DNA of 49,525 nt. Origin: Pelagophyceae sp. CCMP2097 (taxonomy: Eukaryota > Sar > Pelagophyceae). The notes below the pieces were generated by a model that searched no databases, had not been told where the DNA came from, and saw only the letters and a program-made list of their open reading frames with translations. Positions 20,278 through 30,500 of this stretch are shown one piece after another; the first letter of the stretch is position 1; the number at the start of each line of letters is the position of its first letter. The stretch is taken from positions 194,015-243,539 of the forward strand of contig MU657204.1 of the NCBI GenBank assembly GCA_026770575.1, written 5' to 3'. Both the position numbers and the translations under genes were made by a program.

Positions 20278-20766
20278 CGGACCTTAAATTGACGATTCCA
20301 TGCTTTTCATCATAATTCAACCTTTGGAAACGACAATCTTTGGTTTTTCAATTCCAAACGACAACTTTCAATTTTTGAAAGCGGGAGTTGAATAATCATT
20401 GAAGCGAATAACGCGCAACCGCTCGTTTCAATGTTTTAAAGTCCTGAGGGAGCGAATGGACGGTGGGCAAGCCTTCTGCACCCTTTCGATTTTTCAAAGA
20501 TTTGAAAGATGATTCGCCAGAACACTTTGCGAGTTTCCGAAGCGTGTCAGAGTCAGTTTACGTTGGATTGTTCCGGCGGTTGCAAGATTTCATGGACCGG
20601 ATTGAGTCAGGGCTACAATTGTAGACAGCTGGGGAGGCTGTTTGGCTGATGCGGTGAAGGAACTCGCGGGAACTATCGTGGACGTGGAAACGAAAGTAAT
20701 CGGCAGATCGCCGCCGGGAGGAGGATCCAAGCCCAGTACATCGAGGCATTCACACCGGCGGTCCGG
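20278..20766. other. Intergenic between divergent signalling genes, left part
   Basis: AT-rich at 20285-20520, then moderate GC. No gene is supported. It contains a copy of GCTACAATTGTAG (core 20614-20623). This may be upstream sequence of the histidine kinase on the minus strand. Confidence 0.4.
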
Positions 20767-21159
20767 GTGGCCTTGGCGGGGCTTTGGGCAGCAATGATCA
20801 ATCTGCGGCGTACAACGGCAGGAGGTGACCTTGCCGAGCTGCTTCTTGGCCCGATACGTTTGGCGGCAGCGCGGGATGAGTACGACACGGTGCTTGCCAA
20901 GGCGGTTGCCGATGAAACGGAGGAGAGGCTAGCTGGCTCGCGCGGTGATCGGTCTGGTCAGCGAGGGGCGTATAAGATGGTGTCGCTCACGATGGGTGGC
21001 AAAGCCAGGGAGGCGTCGACCACCCTCCGGCGGTTGCGAACCGCAGATGGAAAATTGCTTTACGGTCAAGAGGCGGCCGAGTTTGTCGCCGCGCAGTGCG
21101 AAGAGCGGCAGCGGCATGACCCGGATCGGCCGCACTGTTACAGTGCGGATGCCCGGTAA
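20767..21159 (+). pseudogene. Possible retroelement ORF fragment
   Basis: A 130-codon plus-strand frame with normal protein composition. It includes YKMVSLTMGGKAREASTTLR and RTADGKLLYGQEAAEFVAAQ. An 'R-x-x-DG' linker followed by an acidic helix is often seen between endonuclease and reverse transcriptase domains of LINE proteins, but the resemblance is weak and no catalytic motif is visible. It has no good ATG start and stops at 21159, so it would be a fragment. It may be unrelated to the LINE 3' ends nearer the left edge. Confidence 0.25.
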
Positions 21160-21994
21160 GGGCCCCCGTAGGGGCTATCCCAAAGGATTTGTCGGTTTCG
21201 TAACTGCCCAAAAGAACGATCCTAAAACGGCCTTTTTTTGTACGTTGATGGGACACGCCGATGAAGGTATCGGCGTGTTCGCGCCGCCGCCGCGGTCGCG
21301 TGGTAGGTTTTCTAGGCTTATATGCGTCGCCCGAGATGGAAGACGGCGTCGCACCACGCAAGGCCGCTGGTTTCGACAGTCTTCTCCGAAACCCGTGTGC
21401 AAGGTCATTTTGCGAGGACTTGCGGGTCACTCTCCCGAGCAAGTACAAGGGGTATCAGCGATAAGGCCGATCTCAAGTGGCGCAAGTTTGTGCCTCCCAG
21501 AGGCCGCCTGCGGGAGTGGGCGTGGTCGCTATGGGCCTCCCTGCCCCCCGGGGTGTCCACTACATGATCAGCCTCGAGGAGGGCGCCTTGCAAGGGCGTG
21601 AACAAGCGTTTCCCCCAATATTTTGGACTTGATAAAATCTTTATTTGCCTCCTTACCTTGGATTTGAACTGATTTTGCCTTCGTATTGCGAAGGTTCGGG
21701 CCCGGCTGTCCATCGCAGGACCGCCCGGATCAAAAAACTGGCTATGTGACGGGGCGGGTCCATACGTACTGGGGTGGTATTTGACTTGTCCCGTACGAGT
21801 GCCGCGAGTGGCGCTTCAGACGAGCCAAAACAGACGTTCTGATTTTTAGTTTGGGCGTTTTTAACAAAAGATTTTTTGGGGCCATGGCATTGCCGGACTC
21901 AGCGCGACGTCCTCTATGACTTCCAACAGGGCCAAACTCCAACCGACGAAAACTCCGATGGACAGAAAGTCCTCAGCGTCATTAGCGATACCCC

Positions 21995-22015
21995 TTGTAC
22001 TTAAGTACAATTGTA
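21995..22015. promoter_or_regulatory. Nested palindromes TTGTACTTAAGTACAA and TACAATTGTA
   Basis: A perfect 16 bp palindrome (21995-22010) overlaps the 10 bp palindrome TACAATTGTA (22006-22015), about 2 kb upstream of the FAB1-like start. Such nested dyads can be binding sites for dimeric factors. Function is inference only. Confidence 0.35.
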
Positions 22016-22053
22016 TGCTCAAGCCCCAACGACAGGCGACCATCCTACCGATT

Positions 22054-22337
22054 CGATATTTGCCAGGGATACTGAGCGAAACGGTATCGTCGATACTTCG
22101 TCGATATTTGCCAGGGTTGGAGGTCGAGGGGACCTCATGGAGCTAGGAATTCCCGTTGTGAGCGTCCTGAAACCCGAGGAAACCCGTAATTTTACTAAAT
22201 TTTAACAAAATATGCGCTGTCAAGTTCCGTTGTGTGTCCGTTAGAAGTAAAATACCCGCATTTCGACAAAATACCATCGATATTTCGTCGATATTTACCA
22301 GATTATCGTCGAATACTAGTTGACGATATTTACCGGG
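22054..22337. repeat. Four direct copies of CGATATTTRCCRG
   Basis: CGATATTTGCCAGG occurs near 22054 and 22102, CGATATTTACCAG near 22289 and CGATATTTACCGGG near 22324, all in the same orientation. Partial copies (TCGATATTTCG near 22277, TCGATACTTCG near 22090) lie between them. This is a short dispersed direct repeat in otherwise unique AT-rich DNA. Confidence 0.6.
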
Positions 22338-23978
22338 AAACCAACCCACGCCTGTCGTTGGGGCTTGTGTATGCTGCTGGACCTTTGCTGCAGGCAGCGC
22401 TCTTCATAAGTCTGGAAGCCTTACTACTGGCGCTCTGCTGGCCATACGACCTCGGCGACCGCGGTGGCATTCGTGCTCGGCGCAATACAATTGTATGTAC
22501 GAGCCAACCAGAGGCTCGAAGTCGGAGCTAGCTATAGCCTGGGCCATGGGTTTGCTCGCGCCCAATCACGAATCGTTGGACCACCGAGGCTGCTTGGCAC
22601 AGGGTACAACGGTGGAGCTCTCGCAGGGAAGAGATGCACAGCCCAGGCGTTGCTGCACGGCGACCGTCGGCGGCTCGATTCCGATAGCAGCACGCGGCTG
22701 GTGCGTAGTAGAGCCGCGCCAAAGGCGAGGGCGCGGAGTACATGCACGCCGGACCTCCCTCGACTCGAGGCAGGGCGCTTGAAGCCATCCCGGTGTGCTA
22801 CGGTGACTCAGATTGGAACGGTCCTACGTTCCAGCCGGGGAACCACACTCACAAAGGCGGTGGAACGCGAACAGCACCGCCCCGTGGCTGGCGGCGTGCC
22901 ACGTAGGGACGCCCTCGGGCTTGACAGTCACAAGAGGTCATGAAATGTGCCTGCCTCGCGGTCGTTTGGAACAGAGCCCCGCCGCCAGACGAGGGATTGG
23001 AAGAAATGATTCGGTACGATCTGTGCCGATGTTTATGTCGGTCCAACGTCCGGATTGTGTGGGGTCATCAGAGGCGAACCGAGCACCGTGGAGGGCCGAT
23101 CTTGTGCTTTGTACGCGCGGACGTGGGTCCCGTAGTCGGTTTGCACTCAGATCGTGAAAGCGACGCCCCTGGTGGACGGGACAAGATGGGCCAAAGTTTG
23201 GAGCACCTCACAAGGTGTCAGAAGGGGGCAAGCCAGCCCAATGCTCACAACTCGCTGCATTTTTTTAGCCATTTCCCCTCCACGTGCCGGCCTTCCGCAG
23301 ATGGATTTTGGGGGCTCCGCGCCTCCACAGACGTCATCGTGACCGGTTTCTTCGCGGCCCGGGCTAACCCGTCGACCTGCCCGACGGGCGGGCGCGCTTA
23401 GACGCCGGTTTGCGCGCGAGATCGCGCCGCGCGGTGCCCTCGACCGCGCCGGACCCCAGATTTCTAACTCGGCCCCCCGTGCCGCAAGGGGGTCGATCCG
23501 CCGTTGGGAACGCCCGCTCTGGCCCCCCCAATACACGCCAGACCCACGGCAGCCTCCGCGTCGACCGAAACGTCCCCGTCGCCCAAACCATGCCGGTACT
23601 TTGCCTCATTTTACCATGTCAGGTTTGTGTCCAGCCTCTTTTCCAAAAGAAAAGAGGACTTTCCTACAGCTACAATTGTAGGCACGTAAGCCCTTCGCCG
23701 AAACAAGGTCTGCACAAATCCTCTGGGATCTCCGCGGCCCTCGGTCGGATTCCGCGGCCTCTGGCGCGCGCGACGTCTCCGGCCGCGCCTTTGGGCCCGC
23801 GGATGGCTTCGTTGAGCGTTGCGGACCGGGAGCGGAGTGGGAGTGCATGGATCTTCGCGCTGTTAAGCTTTCCGCCTCCAGCGCTCCAAGATGACGCCAA
23901 CACGCTCACCGCATTCCCGCCGTCCAAGCCGCGTCTGAAGATGCGCGGGGCACAAGCACGCGAGACGCCGGCGAGAGG

Positions 23979-24543
23979 ATGACTTTCGAGGACCCTTTCG
24001 ACGGCCCTTTGAGCGGTTCCTTTGCGCCGTTTCCGCGCCGAGCGCGCGGCTCCAACGCTGCGGTAGGCCGGGCACTTCTGCGGCGCTGAAAACAGTGCGC
24101 AAGTTTGCCGTCAACGAAGAAGAATTCGAGGAGCGCGCGCCCGAGTTTGACGCCGCGCCGCCGCCCGCGCGCGTGCCGGTTGCGGCGCGCGACTTTTGGA
24201 TGCCGGACCAACTCTGCAAAACATGTAAGTCCGGGTTTTCCTCTCGACGCCCGGACTGTGCGAGTTGGCGGGGACAACCACGCTCCTGAGAGGCGTCGAG
24301 CTGCGGCAGAGGGGCCGTCGGGGGGCACTGAGCGGGCGCACCCGGCGACGGCGGCGGAGGAGCCTTTCTTTCGGGTCTTGCCGGCACGCGGCGTTTTGCG
24401 TAGGCTCGACGTGCGAGCTGCCTTTCAACTTTCTGCGAAGGAGGCATCATTGCCGCTTCTGCGGCCAAGTATTTTGCCACGCCTGCGCATCTTACCTCGC
24501 AGACGGCGCCTCGGTTTCCGTCCAGGGCATGGTGGAAACCCGC
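23979..24543 (+). CDS. FAB1: FAB1 exons 1-3: N-terminus and FYVE zinc finger
   Basis: Exons 23979-24062 (28 codons, MTFEDPFDGPLSGS...), 24104-24224 and 24404-24543. The second exon ends with DFWMPDQLCKT and a strong donor GTAAGT. The third supplies STCELPFNFL, then RRRHHCRFCGQVFCHACASY. The joined sequence has the FYVE hallmarks: a WxxD-like WMPD, CxxC pairs, the basic RRRHHCR patch that contacts the PI3P phosphate, and CGQVFC. The last CxxC pair is on the next exon at 26216. The introns here are short (41 and 179 bp). Confidence 0.88.
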
Positions 24544-27500
24544 GTCCGAAAGATACGCCCCCTTGGAGACCTGGTTGCCCCGAGACGGGCCGGAGGCAGC
24601 CTCGAGGCGGCCCCGAAACGAAATCCTCGAGGCGGTCCTTCTTGGCGGCCTCTGGACGGGGTCCTCTCTACAAATTCTACGACGGCCCCGGGGTCTCGAA
24701 GACGGCCTCGAGACAGTCACAAGCAGAGGATCTTTCCGATGGCTCTCGAGACAGACACAAGACGGCCTCGAGAGACGGCCTCGAGACGGTCCTGAAGACG
24801 GGCTCTGGACGGCCTCTTGGAGAGTCTTCCAGACGGCGTCTGGACGGCCCCGAGGCAGTCCTCTACGACAACCCTTTGACGGCCCTCGAGACGGCCCCGG
24901 AACGAGATCGAGATGGTGCTCGAGGCGGCCCTCGAGACGGCCCCGAGACGGCCCCAAAACGATATCGAGACGGTCCTCGAGACGGTCCTCGAGACGGACT
25001 CGAGATGGCTCCGAGACGGCTCCCGAGACGGTCCTTCAGACGCCCCTCGAGACTGTCTCAAGACAGTCTCTTTGGCTCGCCCTCTCTATTGCCTCGAGAC
25101 GGTCCTGAAGACGGGCTCTGGACGGCCCTCTGGATGGTCTTCCAGACGGCGTCTGGAAGGGCCCGAGGCAGTCCCAAAATGGTCTGTTTCGGTCCGTAGA
25201 CAGTCCCTTGACGGTCTCTCGACGATTCTTACATGTTCCGAGACGGTCTCTCGACGTATTTTGACGGTCTCTCGACGGTCCCTAGACGGTCCCTAGACGG
25301 TCCGTAGACGACCGCGAGAAGGTCCCTTTTCGAGCCCGAGTCGGTCTCTCGACGGTCCGTAGACGACCCCGAATCGGTCCGCGACGTCTGACTGACGATT
25401 TCGAGAGGGGCATCGAGGGCCCCTTCTATGCCCCTAAACGATTTCGAGACGGCCCCGAGACGGTCCTGAAGACTGTCGATCGAAGGCCCTCGGACGATCC
25501 GGAGACGGTGCCTCAACGGCCCGCCAAAGTCCAGAGACGGCCCCGAGACAGCTTCGAGACGGCCCGAGACGGCGTCTCGACGAGACCCAAGACGGCCCCG
25601 AGACGGCCATCGACGGCCCCGCGACGGTCCGGAGACGATGACGAGGCGGTCCGGAGGCGGTCCCGAGACGACTTGGTCCCTCGACAGCCGTTTCCTAGAC
25701 CAAGACGGTTCCGAGACGGTCCGTAGACGGTCCGTACGGTCCGTAGACGGCCTGTCGACAGTTTGAGATGGCCCCTCGCCGGCCCCTCGACGATCCTATA
25801 AGATTCCTCGACGGCTCCTCGACGGGCCCCGTCCCAACGCGGTACGACACTCCAACGTCCCCCGCGCCCGCCTCCGCGCGCCGGCCTCGTAAGCGAACCA
25901 AGGACGACGGAGGCGGGTCCTCGAGGGCGGGTCCTCGAGACTCGCTCCTGCGGCGCGCAGCCGTGCGGGGATTTCATGCGATGCGTTTTGCCCTCGATGT
26001 CCGAGACGGTTCCGAGACGGTTCCGAGACGGTTCCGAGACGGTTCCGAGACGGGCCCTCGACGGTCTCTCCAAGGTCTCTCGACGGTCCTTGACGGCCCT
26101 CGACGTTCTTGGACGGTCCCTCTGCAGCTGAGCACGGCCCCTCTGCAGTCGCAGACAGTCTTGGACGATTGCTCCATGGTCCCTCGACGGTCTCGACGAG
26201 GGGCGGTCTTCGCAGGTGCGGGCGTGCCGCCAGTGCCACGCCCAACTCGCCCAACGGCCTCCGCGTCCCAAACCGCCCAAACCGAAACACGAGCCCGCGC
26301 CGCGCCAAGCGCGCCAAGGAACCGGGCCGGGCGACGAGGCCGAGGCCGATCCGGCCAACGTCGAGCCGCGACCACCGCCATTCGCGACGGCGGCGCGGCC
26401 CGGCGACGGCGAGGCGCGGCCCAACTCTGCGGAAGCGCAGCGGCGAAAGAGCGCGGTGGGCGGCCGCGTCCATCGTGCCGCCGTCGGAAACCTCAGAAAG
26501 GCGACGCGCCGCATTCGAAAATGCCACCGTCTGCCACAAAAAGGCGCACGCTCTCCAAGTGTTGGCCGCATTCGAAAATGCCACCGTATTCAAAACGCCA
26601 CTCGACTCGTTTTCGACTCTGCTAGGCTCCTATCGTCCGCATTGCCGGCGCCACAGACGCCAACGCAGAGGCCCCCGCCGAGGCCGCGCGGCACCGCGCT
26701 TTGCTCCAAGGGCGCGCGGCGGATCATTTAGCAAGGTTGGTGCACAAACTTTTGTGCGACGACTTTGCCTCCAAGGAGATCGATCTTCGCAAGTGGTCGG
26801 CCATTGTGCTCCGCCTTGTCGGCCAAGCGGTTTCGAACGTGGACCCAAACGTGCGCGGCGGCGACGGCATGGACATCCGGCCGTACGTGAAAATTAAAAC
26901 CATCCCGGGCGGCGGTGCCGTGGAGCGCGTCGGACGGCGTCCTTGGCGAGGCAACACGAGCCTTCTGAACGCAAACTTGCCCCCTGAGACTGCGCCGCCG
27001 GCCACCGAGACGGGGCCCTTTCGACGGCCGTGGGCAGAGAGGCGGCTAGGCGACGAGCCCGGGGGGAAACGAGTCGTGAGAGAGGCCTTTGGAAAACGGG
27101 TCTTGGAGACCCTGTCACAGGGACTTTGTCACAGGGACCCTGCCATTCGGACCTTGTCAAGGCGATCTTGTCACAGGGACCTCGTCTTTCGGACTTTGCC
27201 ACAGGGACCCTTTCAGAGGGACCTCGTCTGATCGGGATCTCTTCAAAGGGTCTTCACAAGGACCTTGTCACAGACGCAGTCACACGGATCTCGTCACAGG
27301 GGCATGGTTCCGGAAATCGTATCGCGGGGACCTTGTCGCGGCGACCTTTGTCATATGGACCCGTCACAGGCCTCGTCCGGGGGGCGTCCGCTCTGAAGCT
27401 CTTGCCAGAGGGCTCGTCACTGGGACGTTTCATTGGCCCTGACTTGTGTTTGACAAAAAGGCTTGAGATGCCGTAAAAAAGGGGCCCTCGACCGCGTGCA

Positions 27501-30500
27501 ACTCCCCAGACCCTCTCCCGGGGCCCTTTGCGACGGGCCCTCGACCGGGGCTCCATGTACGGGGCCTCACAGACCCCGAGGTCCCGAGACCTCGAGGTTC
27601 CGAGAAAACCCAGAACCGGGGCCCTCAAAGCCCCCGCGTCCCCGTGCCGGATCCTCGCCTCCCGTCCCTTGGCCCCGGGTCCTATGCGGCCGGCCGCGTC
27701 CGCTGCGCGGCTGGAGGGCGATGCCTAGGTGCTGCTACGTCGACGGTCTCATTTTCCGAAAGAATGTGGTCCACAAGCTCATGGCCCGCGCCCGAAGAGC
27801 GCCGCGCGTGCAAAGCCGCGTCCGGGACAAAGCCGGGAAACAGAAAATGCGGGGGGAAGAATATTCACGTGTACGACGCGTGTACAGCACGAGCAGCCAA
27901 ATTCGCATGCCAAGCGGAGTAGAAACGTGAACGGGGGGGAGAATATTCACGTGTACGACGCGTGTACAGCACGAGCAGCCAAATTCGCATGCCAAGCGGA
28001 GTAGAAACGTGAACGAGCGGGCTCGAACTCGCGACCTCATGCAAGACATTTGAACTGGAGGGCCCATCGGACGGGCGGCCTGGAGCCGCCCACTGAAGAT
28101 GGGCCCGATCCTGGATGACCCATGTGATGTTTGTACACAATCTTCAACACCGACGTTAATCCTGCGGGGGGAAGGTTTCACGTATCGACGGCCTTTCCCG
28201 GAGCCGCGCCCAAACAGGCGCTCCCGGAGCCGCGCCCTCGACGCGCCCCTCTAGGTCCTGCTCCTGTCCGGCGCCGTCGAGTTCCAGCGCGGGGCGCTGG
28301 CGTCGAAGCTGGCCTCGTTTGAGACGCTACTGGAGCAGGTGCGTCGCGATGATTGCAACGTTTGTTTCAAACTTGTTTCGGCAACTTGTTTCGGGGACTT
28401 GTTTCGGGGACTTCTTCTGGCAACGCCTGTTGCCAACGGCTGGCAACGTTCGTCGGAAACGTCCGTTGAACGGCCCGCGCGTCGGTGGCGAGACGCGGGG
28501 GTCGCCGACATGGGCCCCGCGGGGGTCGCGACTCGCATACCGGGTCTCGTTTTCCAGGCCCCGTACTCGGTCGATGGCGCATACCGGGCCCCGCAGTCGA
28601 CGGGGCGTACGCTGCGTCCCAGACGGGGTGGCGCGGTCCCTCGACGGGGCCTTTCAAGGGAGCCTTTTTGGGGTGGCCTCTCGCGCTGAGCCGCCGCGTG
28701 GGACACGATTCAGACTCTCCCACGTGGGCTCATGGCATGCCGTACGAATGGGCGCAAGGCGACCCGGATCCTCCAAGAGCCCGCAAGGACGGGCCCTTGC
28801 GTCGGCCTCTTTCACGGGTCGGGCCTCTCGCAAAGTGCCCCTCGTCAGGGCCCTTGCACGGTCCCTGGACTCGAAAAATGCGGTTGCCTCTCGCGCGGTC
28901 TCTTGTCAAGGCCCCTTGGCCCTGGGACTCTTTGAAAGGTGCGAATCCCCCCCGACGGGCCTCGAGGCAAGGCCCTTGGCAAGGCGGGTCCGCGCAAGAC
29001 GCCTCGCCCTCGCAAGGACCCGGAAGCAGTGCAAGGCGCCTCGCGCGGTCCCTCGCGCGGCCTTGCCTCCTCGCGCGGGCGCTTCTCCTCTGCGCGGCCT
29101 CTCCAACGGCTCCTCGCTCGGTCCTTTGGGCGGGCCTCGCACCTTGCGTCGGCCTCTCGCGGTTCCCTGCGGGGCCCCTCGAAAAAAAAACTTTGCAAGA
29201 GGCCTCTGGAGGGTCCGTTCCAAGACGCCTCTTGGGCATGCCTCGCCCAAAGCAAGGCTCCTCGTACGGGCCCGTGGGCTCCATGCAGCCTCTATGTATA
29301 TGGGCTCGTGCGATGCCGTATGGGATGCCATGCGGGGGAGTGTGGGTCGACCGTGCCGTGGGTCGGTCCTTGGGCACCAGTCTTCCGGGGGCGACGTCTT
29401 CAAAGGGACCTTCCAAGAGGGCCGTCGCGAGGCCAGTCTCGAAAGAGGCGAGGTCGGTCGTTTGGACTTGAGGTCTCCGTCTATGGAAGACGAGGGCCCG
29501 CACTATCGTCGGTGCCCGTCCCGGGGGGCCTTTGGGTTTGAGCCACGTTTGAAAAGGGGCCGTTGGAGGACGGTCGAGAAGGGCCCGTCGCCCAAGAACG
29601 GGGGGCGCTTTGACAGGCACTTTGACCGTCGAGAAGGGCGCTTTGACAAAGGCCTCGAGGCACCTTTGAAAGGCGAGGGCAAGCTCGACGCCGCAGGATG
29701 GCCCCCCATCGAGGCATCTCGAACGAGCGTTTCTTGGAAGAGGGGCTCGCCTGAGCGACCGTTGAGACGCAGTCCAGAACCGGAGATGGTCTTTTCCAAG
29801 GCCGTGCTCCCTCCAAAGGACAGCCCTACAAGGACCTCCCTATGGCATCGCCCTAGAAGCCGGTTCAAAGAAAAAAAAAAAAAAAAAAAAAGGCCGCGCT
29901 CGAACGAGGGCCACGGCGCGTCTGTTGGAAAGGCGTCGGCTCGAAAACCCGTATCCTCGGACCGTCGCACGGCACGTAGGAGGACCGTTACACGGAAATC
30001 CTCGTCTCCAAACTCGCGCGATGCCGCCCAGACGTGCTCATGGTCGGGGCGGCGGTTTCGAGGAGGGCGCAGGAGTTTCTGCACGGGCACGAAATCGTCG
30101 TGCTGCAAAACGTGAAATCGTCGCTCTTGGCCCGCGTTGCCAGAATGACAGGCGCCACCATCCTCTCCACCGACCAAATCGCCTCCATGGCCGCCTTGAA
30201 CGGCGACGTCACGGGCGAGTGCGGGTGCTTTCAAATGGTCGAAATCGCCGACGAATGGGCCTTGAAATATGCGGACAAAGCGACGGACATCGACGACGCC
30301 GCGGGCGACCGACCGGCAGCCACGGCGGCGGCGGGCGGTGCGACCGCGCCGCCGGCGGTTGAAGGCGCGCGGCGGCACGTGAAGCGCGTGCGTAGAATTC
30401 ATGAATTCATATAATGAATTCATATGGACATGAATGATGCAAAGCATAGGTGCGCGGCCGCGGCGCGTCGAATTTCGCGTACCTCGCCGGGTGCCCCGCC

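Larger units (their letters stand above)
21160..23978. other. Intergenic, putative regulatory region upstream of the FAB1-like gene
   Basis: No gene with recognisable domains is supported. The frames at 20945-21601 and 22464-22943 are arginine-rich and lack motifs. Between 21990 and 22345 the DNA is AT-rich and carries a 16 bp perfect palindrome (TTGTACTTAAGTACAA, 21995-22010) and four copies of CGATATTTRCCRG. TACAATTGTA occurs at 22006-22015, 22486-22495 and 23671-23680. The last 300 bp before the predicted start at 23979 are GC-rich. Confidence 0.45.

Noticed and set aside
28319..30115. 598-codon plus-strand frame
   Set aside because: It spans a FAB1 intron and runs out of frame into a known exon. 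Composition is that of translated GC-rich repeats, with no domain.
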